Source: Pseudomonas sp. Irchel s3f7
GTDB lineage: Bacteria; Pseudomonadota; Gammaproteobacteria; Pseudomonadales; Pseudomonadaceae
Length of the DNA stretch: 64,000 nucleotides
Assembly: GCF_900187615.1 (NCBI RefSeq)
Contig: NZ_FYDO01000032.1
Coordinates: forward strand, 1 to 64,000
Direction: 5' to 3'
The number at the start of each line of letters is the position of its first letter. Within the stretch, counting starts at the first letter, position 1. The notes beneath the pieces were generated by a model. It was not told the origin of the DNA, did no database searches, and was given only the letters and a program-made list of their open reading frames with translations. Below, piece by piece: positions 1 to 8,809 of this stretch. A program made the translations under genes and the position numbers.

Positions 1-120
1 AAAGGGACCGAGGCGCTGGTGATACTTGCCAGAAAACTGGCTCGGGTACTGTTTGCCTTGATGAAAAACCAAAGTGAATACAAGCCTATTTCTATGTTTG
101 GGGGTTCCCCCCAAACATAG
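1..120 (+). CDS. IS110-family transposase, C-terminal end (cut by window edge)
   Basis: Reading from base 1 in frame 1 gives 39 codons ending at TAG 118-120. The peptide contains ILARKLARVLFALMKNQSEY, which closely resembles the last helix of IS110-family (DEDD/serine Tnp20) transposases. The rest of the gene lies outside the window, so the element's other end and its completeness cannot be judged. The stop codon sits inside a perfect 14-bp palindrome, and REP sequence begins within a few bases downstream; that fits known Pseudomonas IS110 elements that target REP sequences. Family assignment rests on a short tail only. Confidence 0.7.
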   Translation, partial: KGTEALVILARKLARVLFALMKNQSEYKPISMFGGSPQT

Positions 121-121
121 A
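91..121. repeat. Perfect 14-bp inverted repeat at the end of the IS110 transposase
   Basis: TCTATGTTTGGGGG (91-104), a 3-nt spacer (105-107), then its exact reverse complement (108-121). It overlaps the transposase stop codon. It could act as a transcription terminator for the transposase or be a structural end of the element; there is no T-run after it. Confidence 0.75.
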
Positions 122-123
122 AT

Positions 124-200
124 CTCCCACAGGGTTTATGTCGATTCTAAAATCGCGTACGACTCAAATCCTGTGGGAGCGAGCCTGCTCGCGATGACAG
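124..200. repeat. REP element plus inverted partial copy
   Basis: CTGTGGGAGCGAGCCTGCTC followed by GCGAT (171-195) is a typical P. fluorescens REP. CTCCCACAGG (124-133) is the inverted complement of its CCTGTGGGAG flank (170-179), so the pair forms a small BIME whose left copy is truncated next to the IS110 end. Confidence 0.8.
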
Positions 201-219
201 CATGACTGCATAACACCGA

Positions 220-987
220 TCATCGAAAACCCCGCCGCTCACGAATCAACGTGTAGGCGCTGTGCAGCTCACGCGTACGCTCGGTCGCTTCACGAACCTG
301 CGATGCCGTCGCCCCGCTGCCGGCGATCTTGTCCGGGTGATGGCGACTGAGCAGGCGCCGGTACGCACGCTTGATCTGCGCCGGCTCGCTGGTTGCCGAC
401 ACGCCCAATAGCCGCAACGCATCTTGATAGGTCGGCGCCTGGTTGGCCAACGGCCGCTTTTGCGGCTCATAGTCGTGGGCCAACGCCTGTACCTGATGCG
501 ACGTCCAACCCAGCCACTTGCCCCATTGGTTGATCAGTTCGCGCTCATGGCGACCGGCACGACCGTCGGCCCACACCATCCGCCAACAAGCCCGCAGCAC
601 ACCTTCGGCGGCATGGGGTTGTGCGCTCAAGCGGCGCAGGTAACCGCACAACCGGTCACTGCCCGACTTGCCACGATTGAATGCAGCAATCGCCCGGCGT
701 CGGGCGGGTTCGGACATCTCCAGCGAGCGCATCTCCGCTCGGGCCTGCTCGATGTGTCCTGCCAATACCTGGCCGTCGCATTTGGCCAGACGCCCAAGCA
801 GCACGAACAGCAGTTCATCGTTGCGCAGCATCGAACGGCCGCCCAGTTTTTCCCGCAAATGCCCCCAACTCTGCAGGTGCAAGCGCCGATCCAGCGCCTG
901 ACCCAACAATGCGCCGAGCATGGCCCCCGGAATGCTGGCTATGGCAAAGCCCGCTCCGGCTCCAATCAGAGTCCCTGGCCACAGCAT
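220..987 (-). CDS. DjlA-like J-domain co-chaperone (TerB domain plus DnaJ domain)
   Basis: 255 aa. The N-terminus is a glycine-rich hydrophobic hairpin (about residues 5-32), probably a membrane anchor. A TerB-like helical domain follows (about 55-170), and the last 65 residues are a J domain with the invariant HPD motif in RHHPDK. J domains stimulate the ATPase of DnaK-type Hsp70. The layout matches DjlA, but similarity to E. coli DjlA is only by architecture, so no symbol is given. It starts 1 nt after murU stops, so it is probably the last gene of an amgK-murU operon. The role in cell-wall stress is inference from context. Confidence 0.8.
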   Translation of the reverse strand: MLWPGTLIGAGAGFAIASIPGAMLGALLGQALDRRLHLQSWGHLREKLGGRSMLRNDELLFVLLGRLAKCDGQVLAGHIEQARAEMRSLEMSEPARRRAIAAFNRGKSGSDRLCGYLRRLSAQPHAAEGVLRACWRMVWADGRAGRHERELINQWGKWLGWTSHQVQALAHDYEPQKRPLANQAPTYQDALRLLGVSATSEPAQIKRAYRRLLSRHHPDKIAGSGATASQVREATERTRELHSAYTLIRERRGFR

Positions 988-988
988 G

Positions 989-1660
989 TCAGCGGCTCGC
1001 TTCTATCAATGTTTCAGCTTCAGCCAGACGCTCGTGAGTGCCAACATCGACCCAGTGTCCTTTGAGATGCTCGCCGCTCACTTGCCCGTCCGCCATGGCT
1101 TTTCGCAACAGCGGTGCGAGTTTGAAAGCGCCTGCCGAGCAACCGTCGAACAACTGCGGATGCAATACGGCGATCCCGCTGTACGTCAGCGTCGCGGTGT
1201 CCGGCTGACCGTCGCGTACCTGGTCGCCGATCAGGCTGAAATCCCCTGTCGGGTGATGAGCCGGATTGTCGGCCAGCACCAGATGCGCCAGCCCGGTGAT
1301 GGATGGGTGCAGCACGCTGAAGTCGTAATCGGTCCAGATGTCCCCGTTGACCACCAGAAACGCTTCGTCACCCAGCAACGGCAAGGCGCGGAAGATTCCA
1401 CCGCCGGTTTCCAGCGGCTCCCCTTCTGCAGAATATTGAATGCTGACGCCATACCGCGAGCCATCCCCCAGATAATCTTCAATCTGCTGGCCGAGCCACG
1501 CATGGTTGATGACGATGTCGGTGAAACCCGCGGCGGCCAGCGCACGCAGGTGATACTCGATCAGTGGCACGCCGCCTGCGCGCACCAGAGGTTTAGGCGT
1601 CGTCAGGGTCAGCGGGCGCATGCGCTCGCCTTTGCCCGCGGCCAGAATCATTGCCTTCAT
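989..1660 (-). CDS. murU: MurU, N-acetylmuramate-1-phosphate uridylyltransferase
   Basis: 223 aa, the usual length. The N-terminal AMILAAGKGERMRPLT is the nucleotidyltransferase signature (GxG..R..PLT), followed by KPLV with the catalytic lysine and a VNGDIW metal-binding aspartate. MurU converts MurNAc-1-phosphate to UDP-MurNAc in the recycling route that bypasses de novo UDP-MurNAc synthesis and hence fosfomycin. Its start overlaps the end of amgK by 4 nt, and AmgK supplies its substrate, so the two are translationally coupled. Cytoplasmic. Identification is strong from both sequence and context. Confidence 0.95.
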   Translation of the reverse strand: MKAMILAAGKGERMRPLTLTTPKPLVRAGGVPLIEYHLRALAAAGFTDIVINHAWLGQQIEDYLGDGSRYGVSIQYSAEGEPLETGGGIFRALPLLGDEAFLVVNGDIWTDYDFSVLHPSITGLAHLVLADNPAHHPTGDFSLIGDQVRDGQPDTATLTYSGIAVLHPQLFDGCSAGAFKLAPLLRKAMADGQVSGEHLKGHWVDVGTHERLAEAETLIEASR

Positions 1661-2676
1661 GCGCTGGCTCCAGCTCGCAGGCCGCCCAACAACTCGGCCA
1701 GGCCTGACAGTTCAGGACGGCGGGCAACTACCGCTTCTATGTAAGCGAAGAAGCGCGGCACATCACCCAAATAGCGCGGTTTGCCGTCGCGATGACAGAT
1801 ACGGGCAAAAATACCGATGACTTTCAGGTGACGTTGGACCCCCATCAAGTCACTCGCACGCAGGAAGTCCTCCAGATCAGGTTGAACAGGAATGCCCAAC
1901 GCGCCCGCCTGCTGCCAGTAGTTTTCCAACCAGCCCCGCACACGTTCTTCGGGCCAACTGAGGAAGGCATCCTTGAACAGGCAGGTCACGTCATAAGTCA
2001 CCGGGCCATAGACCGCATCCTGAAAATCCAGCACCCCGGGATTAGGTTCGCTGAGCATCAGGTTGCGCGGCATATAGTCGCGATGCACCAGGACTTTCGG
2101 TTGGGCCAGGGCACTGTCGATCAGCAGATCGCTGACCTGCTGCCAAAGCGTTTGCTGCGCCGAATCGAATTCGACGCCCAGTTCGCGCTTTACGTACCAC
2201 TCAGGGAACAGCTCCAGTTCGCGGCGCAACAGGGCCACGTCATAGCTCGGCAGTGGCGCAACCATTGGCAACTGCTGAAAAGCCAACAGTGCTTGCAGGG
2301 CATCGCTGAACAAATCGTCGGCGTTTTCGCTGTCGATCACGTCCAGATACGTCTTGTTGCCCAGGTCGTTGAGCAAAAGAAAGCCGCGATCGAGGTCTTC
2401 GGCATAAATTTTCGGCACATTTATTCTGGATTTCGCCAGTAAAAAAGCGATATCCACGAAGGGTTTGCAGTTTTCCTGGGGCGGTGGCGCGTCCATGACG
2501 ATGAAACTTCTGTCACCGCCTTCCCAGCGGAAATACCGCCGAAAACTCGCGTCACTGCTGGCCGCGGTCAACGTGGCCGGGGGTACGCCCCCCCAGCCCT
2601 GTTCAGCAAACAGAGTTGCCAATTGCTCTTCGAGCCAAACTTTCAGGTGTTGCAAACGTACATCTTGGTCAGGCAT
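1657..2676 (-). CDS. amgK: AmgK, anomeric MurNAc/GlcNAc kinase
   Basis: 339 aa aminoglycoside-phosphotransferase-like kinase. The Brenner motif VLVHRDYMPRNLML (about residues 196-209) and the metal-binding VLDFQDAVYGP are intact. In Pseudomonas AmgK phosphorylates MurNAc at the anomeric carbon, feeding MurU (4-nt overlap downstream). It is transcribed divergently from lptD with about 130 nt between the starts. ATG at 2676 was chosen; no better in-frame start is seen. Cytoplasmic. Confidence 0.93.
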   Translation of the reverse strand: MPDQDVRLQHLKVWLEEQLATLFAEQGWGGVPPATLTAASSDASFRRYFRWEGGDRSFIVMDAPPPQENCKPFVDIAFLLAKSRINVPKIYAEDLDRGFLLLNDLGNKTYLDVIDSENADDLFSDALQALLAFQQLPMVAPLPSYDVALLRRELELFPEWYVKRELGVEFDSAQQTLWQQVSDLLIDSALAQPKVLVHRDYMPRNLMLSEPNPGVLDFQDAVYGPVTYDVTCLFKDAFLSWPEERVRGWLENYWQQAGALGIPVQPDLEDFLRASDLMGVQRHLKVIGIFARICHRDGKPRYLGDVPRFFAYIEAVVARRPELSGLAELLGGLRAGASA

Positions 2677-2806
2677 TGCAAGGGTCTCCGACGGCGCTAG
2701 CCGTCAAGCGGGTCATGCTTTATTATCCAGCATCTTTTTCAGACCATCGAGAGGCGTGCGGCCCACACCGCGGGCAGATGGCACGCAGGAAGCCCGGACT
2801 AATAAG
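2677..2806. promoter_or_regulatory. Divergent amgK / lptD promoter region
   Basis: 130 nt between divergent starts. A TATTAT at 2721-2726 (plus strand) is a possible -10 for lptD; no good -35 is seen at the right spacing. The lptD ribosome site is weak. No recognisable operator was found. Confidence 0.35.
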
Positions 2807-5605
2807 ATGGCATTGAAATCCCCCGCGTTTCGTAAAAAATTTCCGTTGTTGGTCACCGGCAGTCTGCTGGTCCTGCAACCCCTCGCCACTTCCTTCGTGG
2901 TCGCTGCGGAACAGTATGACTGCTCAGTCTCTGCTTCGGGTGCCTGGAACTGTGCGCCAAAATCACCGGCAGCTGCATTGCCTCCGCGTCCCGTGCATGA
3001 CGACAGCGCAGTCTCCGCGACCGGTGAAGCCCCGGCCGAGAGCGGCTCCAGCGAAAATGCCGGCGCCAAGGCTGCACTGGTTACCGAGTCCAAGGGCCGT
3101 GGCCTGAAGTCGCGCAGTGAAGACTACAGTCACCTCGACTGGGTTCCCCGCGAGCAGCTCACCGCAGCACAGTTGGCCGAAACCGGTCCTTATTGCGCTG
3201 GTTCCTATATCGAACCGATTCGTCCTGGCATGAATGACAAGACGAATAAAAGTGACGCGCCTACCTTTATCGGCGCCAAAGCCTCCCGCTATAAGCAGGA
3301 CGAGCAGATCGCGACCCTGGCCGGTGACGTGGTCATGCGTCAGGGCAGCATGCAGGTCGAAGCCGACGAAGCGAACCTGTACCAGGCCGAGAGCCGTGGC
3401 GAGCTGAACGGCAACGTGCGCATTCGCGACAACGGCGCGCTGATCGTGGGCGATCACGCCGACGTGCAGCTCGACACCGGTGAAGCCAAGGTCGACAACG
3501 CCGAATACGTGATGCACAAATCGCGCATCCGCGGTAATGCGCTGTACGCCAAACGTTCCGAAAACGCGATCATCCGCCTCAAGGACGGTACGTACACCAC
3601 GTGCGAACCGAACAGCAACGCCTGGCAGCTCAAGGGCAATAATGTCACCTTGAACCCGGCCACCGGTTTTGGTACCGCGACCAACGTGACACTGCGGGTC
3701 AAGGACATTCCGGTCCTGTACACGCCTTACATCTATTTCCCGATCGACGACCGTCGCCAGTCCGGCTTCCTGCCGCCGACCATCGGCACCGGCAGCGATA
3801 CCGGCTTCCTGCTGGTCACCCCGTACTACTTCAACCTGGCGCCGAACTACGACGCCACGTTGTACCCGCGCTACATGTCCAAGCATGGTTTGTTGATGGA
3901 AGGCGAAGCTCGCTACCTGACCCAATCCAGCGAAGGTCAGTTCGGTGCCGCCTACCTCAATGACGAGAGCAACGATCGCGAGGAGCAAAGCGACTACGAC
4001 AAGACTCGTTACATGTACAACTGGCAGCACAAGGGTGGCCTGGACTCGCGTGTATTCACGCAAGTCGACTACACCAAGATCAGCGATCCGTATTACTTCC
4101 AGGATCTGCAGTCTGACCAGATTGGCGTGAAAAGTGCCGATTTCGTGAACCAGCAAGGCGCCGTCACCTATCGTGGCGACAGCTACACCGCTCGCGTGAA
4201 TGCCCAGGCTTATCAGCTGGCGACCGTATCGAACATCACGCCGTATGACCGCTTGCCGCAGATCACCTTTGACGGTGCCCTGCCCTATCATCCGAACGGT
4301 CTGAACTTCTCCTACAACACCGAACTCGTTCGGTTTGACCGGGATCTGCAGAACGGTACCTATTCCGATGAAGACGGCAATGTGGAGCCACGGCTTGATA
4401 ACAATATTCAAGGCCTGGCACGTGCCACTGGCGACCGTCTGAACCTTGCCCCAGCCGTTAGCCTGCCGCTGGACTGGACGTACGGGTTCATCAAACCGAC
4501 GCTGAAGTACCAGTACACCCAGTACCAACTGGATCTGGACAGCATCGGCAAAGCCCAGGTCGCTGCGCAAAACGCAGAACAGGACAAGCTCAACGGCACC
4601 TTCGACAGCAACCAGAACCGTGGTGTGCCGATTGCCAGCGTCGACAGCGGCCTGTACTTCGATCGCAATACCCAATGGTTCGGCAAGGACTATCGCCAGA
4701 CCCTCGAACCGCGTCTGTTCTACCTCTACGTTCCAGAAGTGGATCAGGAAGACATTCCGGTATTCGATACCAGTGAAAACACCTTCAGCTATTCGTCGTT
4801 GTTCCGCGACAACCGCTTCTCCGGCACCGACCGTGTTGGTGACGAGAACAAGCTGTCGCTGGGTGTGACCAGCCGCTGGATCGAAGACAACGGCTTTGAG
4901 CGTCAACGCGTCAGCGTCGGCCAGGCCTTGTACTTCAAGGATCGTGAAGTCCAGCTGCCGGGTATCGATGCCAAGACCCGCGAAGACGCGCATTCCGACG
5001 TGTCACCCTACGCACTGGAATACGAATACCGCTACAACCGCGACTGGCGCACTACCGCCGACTACAACTGGGACCCGGACACCCGCAGCCCGCGTTCGGG
5101 CAGCGCAATGTTCCACTACCAGCCTGAAGACAACCCGAACAAGGTCATCAACGCCGGCTATCGCTATCGTAATGACCAGGTCCGTTACGACCAGAACACC
5201 GGTAAATGGACTGTGGGTGGTGGTGACTATGGCACCCCTGGCCAGCCTGGTTACGTGAAGGACTACTACAAGATTCAACAGCACGACTTCTCGGTGATCT
5301 GGCCGATCGTGCCGCAATGGAACGCCATCAGCCGTTGGCAGTATGACTACAACCGTAACCGTACCCTGGAAGCCTTCGGTGGCTTCGAGTACGACAGCTG
5401 CTGCTGGAAATTGCGCCTGATCAACCGTTACTGGGTTTCTTATGACGAATTCAGTCAGGAAGCACCGGAAAACGAAAAAGGCGACCATGGCATCTTCCTC
5501 CAAATTGTTCTGAAGGGACTCGGCGGCCTCACTGGCGCCAAGGTAGAGACCTTCCTTGACAAAGGCATTCAAGGTTATCGTGAACGTGAAGACCAAGCTT
5601 TCTGA
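2807..5605 (+). CDS. lptD: LptD, LPS-assembly outer-membrane protein
   Basis: 932 aa from ATG 2807; the reading frame is open farther upstream (to 2465) but that part lies opposite amgK and precedes the signal peptide. Residues 1 to about 32 form a signal peptide (KKFPLLVTGSLLVLQPLATS). An OstA/LptA-like beta-jellyroll follows (about 145-260), then a large beta-barrel. The conserved cysteines for the folding disulfides are visible: two near the mature N-terminus (CSVSASGAWNC) and the adjacent pair C865-C866 near the C-terminus. With LptE it inserts LPS into the outer leaflet. Its 3' end overlaps surA, whose product is a chaperone needed to fold LptD, so co-expression makes sense. Confidence 0.97.
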   Translation: MALKSPAFRKKFPLLVTGSLLVLQPLATSFVVAAEQYDCSVSASGAWNCAPKSPAAALPPRPVHDDSAVSATGEAPAESGSSENAGAKAALVTESKGRGLKSRSEDYSHLDWVPREQLTAAQLAETGPYCAGSYIEPIRPGMNDKTNKSDAPTFIGAKASRYKQDEQIATLAGDVVMRQGSMQVEADEANLYQAESRGELNGNVRIRDNGALIVGDHADVQLDTGEAKVDNAEYVMHKSRIRGNALYAKRSENAIIRLKDGTYTTCEPNSNAWQLKGNNVTLNPATGFGTATNVTLRVKDIPVLYTPYIYFPIDDRRQSGFLPPTIGTGSDTGFLLVTPYYFNLAPNYDATLYPRYMSKHGLLMEGEARYLTQSSEGQFGAAYLNDESNDREEQSDYDKTRYMYNWQHKGGLDSRVFTQVDYTKISDPYYFQDLQSDQIGVKSADFVNQQGAVTYRGDSYTARVNAQAYQLATVSNITPYDRLPQITFDGALPYHPNGLNFSYNTELVRFDRDLQNGTYSDEDGNVEPRLDNNIQGLARATGDRLNLAPAVSLPLDWTYGFIKPTLKYQYTQYQLDLDSIGKAQVAAQNAEQDKLNGTFDSNQNRGVPIASVDSGLYFDRNTQWFGKDYRQTLEPRLFYLYVPEVDQEDIPVFDTSENTFSYSSLFRDNRFSGTDRVGDENKLSLGVTSRWIEDNGFERQRVSVGQALYFKDREVQLPGIDAKTREDAHSDVSPYALEYEYRYNRDWRTTADYNWDPDTRSPRSGSAMFHYQPEDNPNKVINAGYRYRNDQVRYDQNTGKWTVGGGDYGTPGQPGYVKDYYKIQQHDFSVIWPIVPQWNAISRWQYDYNRNRTLEAFGGFEYDSCCWKLRLINRYWVSYDEFSQEAPENEKGDHGIFLQIVLKGLGGLTGAKVETFLDKGIQGYREREDQAF

Positions 5606-6902
5606 TTGTCTGCGCCCGCTGATGCTGGGCGCGCTGTTCCTGAGCACGGCGGCGAGCGCCGCCGTGCAGTCCATCGACAAAGTGGTGGCCATTGTCGACA
5701 ACGACGTGGTCATGCAGAGCCAACTGGACCACCGCGTCCATGAAGTTCAGCAAACCATTGCCAAGCGTGGCTCTGCCGCACCACCAGCCGGTGTGTTGGA
5801 ACAGCAGGTACTTGAGCGCTTGATCGTCGAAAACCTGCAGCTGCAGATCGGCGAACGCTCCGGCATCCGCATCACCGATGAAGAACTGAATCAGGCGGTC
5901 GGCAGCATCGCCCAGCGCAATAACATGTCGCTCGAGCAATTCCGCGCCGCCCTGTCCCACGACGGTCTGTCTTATGACGACGCCCGTGAGCAGATTCGTC
6001 GCGAAATGGTCATCAGCCGCGTGCGCCAGCGCCGGGTTGCCGAACGCATTCAGGTGTCCGAGCAGGAAGTGAAGAACTTCCTGGCATCCGACCTTGGCAA
6101 GATGCAGCTGTCCGAAGAACTGCACTTGGCCAACATCCTGATTCCAACCCCTGAAAGCGCCAACTCTGAAGCCATTCAGAATGCCGCGCGCCAGGCAATG
6201 GACGTCTACCAGCAACTCAAGCAAGGCGCTGACTTCGGTCAAATGGCCGTTGCCAGATCCGCCAGCGAAAACGCACTGGAAGGTGGCGATATGGGCTGGC
6301 GCAAAGCCGCTCAACTGCCGCCTCCGTTCGACCGCGAACTGAGCAGAATGACGGTGGGTGACATCACTCAACCGGCGCGGACGCCAGGTGGCTTCATCAT
6401 CCTCAAGCTCCTCGGCAAGCGTGGCGGCGAGACCCAGATGCGCGATGAAGTGCATGTGCGTCATATTCTGGTCAAACCGAGTCCGATCCGCGACGAAGCA
6501 AAGACCAAGGCACTGGCTGAGTCGATTTACACGCGTATCGAAGCCGGCGAAAACTTTGGCGATCTGGCCAAAAGCTACTCGGAAGATCCGGGTTCTGCCC
6601 TCAACGGCGGCGACCTGAACTGGATCGACCCGAACGCTCTGGTTCCGGAGTTCCGAGAAGTGATGGCCAAGACCCCCCAAGGTCAGCTGTCCAAGCCATT
6701 CCAGACGCAATATGGCTGGCACGTACTCGAAGTTCTTGGTCGCCGCGCCACCGACAGCACCACCCAGGCTCGTGAGCAGCAAGCAATGACCGTACTGCGT
6801 AACCGCAAATACGACGAAGAACTGCAAACCTGGCTGCGTCAGATCCGTGACGAAGCGTACGTAGAAATCAAACTCCCTGGCGCCGACCAGGCAGCGCAGT
6901 GA
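5580..6902 (+). CDS. surA: SurA, periplasmic chaperone/peptidyl-prolyl isomerase
   Basis: 440 aa from GTG 5580, preceded by AAGG (5571-5574); a TTG at 5556 in the same frame is less likely because it would put extra residues before the signal peptide (CLRPLMLGALFLSTAASA). The N-terminal SurA domain is followed by two parvulin domains (about residues 175-275 and 285-390), the second with the VRHILVKPS start and GGDLNWI. It escorts unfolded outer-membrane proteins, LptD included. The start lies 26 nt inside lptD, and the stop overlaps the pdxA GTG by 3 nt, so translation is coupled throughout. Confidence 0.96.
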   Translation: MNVKTKLSDCLRPLMLGALFLSTAASAAVQSIDKVVAIVDNDVVMQSQLDHRVHEVQQTIAKRGSAAPPAGVLEQQVLERLIVENLQLQIGERSGIRITDEELNQAVGSIAQRNNMSLEQFRAALSHDGLSYDDAREQIRREMVISRVRQRRVAERIQVSEQEVKNFLASDLGKMQLSEELHLANILIPTPESANSEAIQNAARQAMDVYQQLKQGADFGQMAVARSASENALEGGDMGWRKAAQLPPPFDRELSRMTVGDITQPARTPGGFIILKLLGKRGGETQMRDEVHVRHILVKPSPIRDEAKTKALAESIYTRIEAGENFGDLAKSYSEDPGSALNGGDLNWIDPNALVPEFREVMAKTPQGQLSKPFQTQYGWHVLEVLGRRATDSTTQAREQQAMTVLRNRKYDEELQTWLRQIRDEAYVEIKLPGADQAAQ

Positions 6903-7888
6903 AACCCCAACGTTTCGCGCTGACACCCGGCGAACCAGCCGGCATAGGTCCCGACCTGTGCCTGCTGCTCGCCTCGCAAGCCCAGCCACACCCCCTGATT
7001 GCCATTACCAGCCGCGACCTGCTCCTTGAGCGGGCCGCGCAACTGGGCGTGGCTGTCGAAGTGCTGCCAGTCACGCCGGACCATTGGCCGGACGCCCCCG
7101 CACCCGCCAATAGCCTGTATGTCTGGGATACGCCCCTCAACGCCAGGGTTGTCGCGGGGCAGCTGGACAAGGCCAACGCCGCATTCGTTCTGGAAACCCT
7201 GACCCGCGCCGGCCAAGGCTGCCTGGACGGGCATTTCGCCGGGATGATTACTGCCCCGGTGCACAAAGGCGTGATCAACGAATCCGGCATCGCCTTTTCC
7301 GGGCACACGGAATTCCTCGCAGACCTGACCCACACCGAACAAGTGGTGATGATGCTGGCTACTCGCGGATTGCGAGTGGCATTGGTGACGACTCACCTGC
7401 CCCTTCGCGAGATTGCCGATGCAATCACCCCGGAGCGGCTGGAGCGTGTGACGCGAATCCTGCACGCCGATCTGCAAAACAAATTCGGCATCGCCCAGCC
7501 ACGCATCCTGGTGTGTGGGCTCAACCCCCATGCCGGTGAAGGCGGACACCTGGGCCATGAAGAAATCGATATCATTGAACCCACATTAGAGCGCCTGCGC
7601 GGCGAAGGCATGGACCTGCGCGGTCCCCTGCCCGCCGACACTCTGTTTACCCCCAAGTATCTGGAGCACTGCGACGCAGTGCTGGCGATGTACCACGACC
7701 AGGGCTTGCCTGTGCTGAAATACAAAGGCTTCGGCGCGGCAGTCAACGTGACCCTCGGCTTGCCGATCATCCGCACATCGGTCGACCACGGCACCGCCCT
7801 GGATCTGGCCGGCAGCGGCAAGATCGATACCGGCAGCCTGCAAGTCGCCCTGGAAACCGCCTACCAGATGGCCGAGACCCGTTTATGA
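6899..7888 (+). CDS. pdxA: PdxA, 4-hydroxythreonine-4-phosphate dehydrogenase
   Basis: 329 aa, GTG start overlapping the surA stop (GTGA). It oxidises 4-phosphohydroxy-L-threonine with NAD(P) in the DXP-dependent pyridoxal phosphate pathway. Conserved parts are LTPGEPAGIGPD at the N-terminus, HKGVINESG and GHTEFLADL (metal/substrate histidines), and SVDHGTALDLAGSGKID near the end. Dimeric, cytosolic. The lptD-surA-pdxA-rsmA-apaG-apaH order is the same as in E. coli. The stop overlaps the rsmA ATG (ATGA). Confidence 0.96.
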   Translation: MKPQRFALTPGEPAGIGPDLCLLLASQAQPHPLIAITSRDLLLERAAQLGVAVEVLPVTPDHWPDAPAPANSLYVWDTPLNARVVAGQLDKANAAFVLETLTRAGQGCLDGHFAGMITAPVHKGVINESGIAFSGHTEFLADLTHTEQVVMMLATRGLRVALVTTHLPLREIADAITPERLERVTRILHADLQNKFGIAQPRILVCGLNPHAGEGGHLGHEEIDIIEPTLERLRGEGMDLRGPLPADTLFTPKYLEHCDAVLAMYHDQGLPVLKYKGFGAAVNVTLGLPIIRTSVDHGTALDLAGSGKIDTGSLQVALETAYQMAETRL

Positions 7889-8694
7889 CCGAGCATTACC
7901 AACACAAGGCGCGCAAGCGTTTTGGCCAGAACTTCCTGCACGATGCCGGCGTTATCGACCGCATCCTGCGCTCCATCCACGCCAAGACCGAGGACCGACT
8001 GCTGGAAATCGGCCCGGGCCAGGGTGCGCTCACCCAAGGTTTGCTCAGCAGCGGCGCACAACTCGACGTGGTTGAACTGGACAAGGACCTGATCCCGATC
8101 CTCAACCAGCAGTTCGCCAGCAAGAGTAACTTCAACCTGCATCAGGGCGACGCGCTGAAGTTTGACTTCAACAGCCTGAATGCTGCGCCTGGCAGCCTGC
8201 GTGTGGTCGGCAACCTGCCGTACAACATCTCCACGCCGCTGATTTTCCACCTGCTGCACAACTCGCACCTGATTCGCGACATGCACTTCATGCTGCAAAA
8301 GGAAGTGGTCGAGCGCCTGGCCGCGGGGCCTGGCGGTGGCGATTGGGGTCGTTTGTCGATCATGGTTCAGTATCACTGCCGGGTCGAACACCTGTTCAAC
8401 GTTGGTCCGGGTGCGTTCAATCCGCCACCGAAAGTCGATTCGGCCATCGTGCGTCTGGTGCCTCACGCCGTGTTGCCGCACCCGGCAAAGGACCACCGGC
8501 TGCTGGAGCGCGTCGTTCGCGAAGCCTTCAACCAGCGTCGTAAAACCCTGCGCAACACGCTCAAGCTGCTGCTGAGCAACGACGAAATCGAAGCGGCCGG
8601 TGTCGACGGTAGCTTGCGCCCCGAGCAACTCGACCTGGCCGCGTTCGTGCGCCTGGCTGACAAGCTCAGCGAACAAAAGCCCTCCACCGACTGA
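7885..8694 (+). CDS. rsmA: RsmA (KsgA), 16S rRNA A1518/A1519 dimethyltransferase
   Basis: 269 aa. Starts with KARKRFGQNFLHD, then the SAM motif LEIGPGQGALTQG and the catalytic NLPYNIS motif; the C-terminal helical domain contains FNQRRKTLRNTLK. It dimethylates two adjacent adenines in helix 45 of 16S rRNA, a late 30S maturation check. Translationally coupled to pdxA. A 9-bp hairpin follows the stop. Confidence 0.96.
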   Translation: MTEHYQHKARKRFGQNFLHDAGVIDRILRSIHAKTEDRLLEIGPGQGALTQGLLSSGAQLDVVELDKDLIPILNQQFASKSNFNLHQGDALKFDFNSLNAAPGSLRVVGNLPYNISTPLIFHLLHNSHLIRDMHFMLQKEVVERLAAGPGGGDWGRLSIMVQYHCRVEHLFNVGPGAFNPPPKVDSAIVRLVPHAVLPHPAKDHRLLERVVREAFNQRRKTLRNTLKLLLSNDEIEAAGVDGSLRPEQLDLAAFVRLADKLSEQKPSTD

Positions 8695-8709
8695 CAGGCG
8701 ATGAGCGCT

Positions 8710-8744
8710 ATCGGGTAGGACGCCACTCTGGTTTACTACCCGAT
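8710..8744. other. Hairpin between rsmA and apaG
   Basis: ATCGGGTAG (8710-8718) pairs exactly with CTACCCGAT (8736-8744) around a 17-nt loop. No T-run follows, so it is more likely a transcript-stabilising or attenuating structure than a simple terminator. Confidence 0.5.
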
Positions 8745-8809
8745 ACTTGGCCTAGACTGAACTCAATCAGTTATGCCCCGCGTCCCGCTTCGTTTTTAAG
8801 GCCTCTTGC

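Noticed and set aside
2963..4993. Long open frame (676 codons) on the minus strand opposite lptD
   Set aside because: It is antisense to a clear LptD barrel, has the valine/alanine-rich composition of GC-rich shadow frames and no ribosome site or family resemblance.
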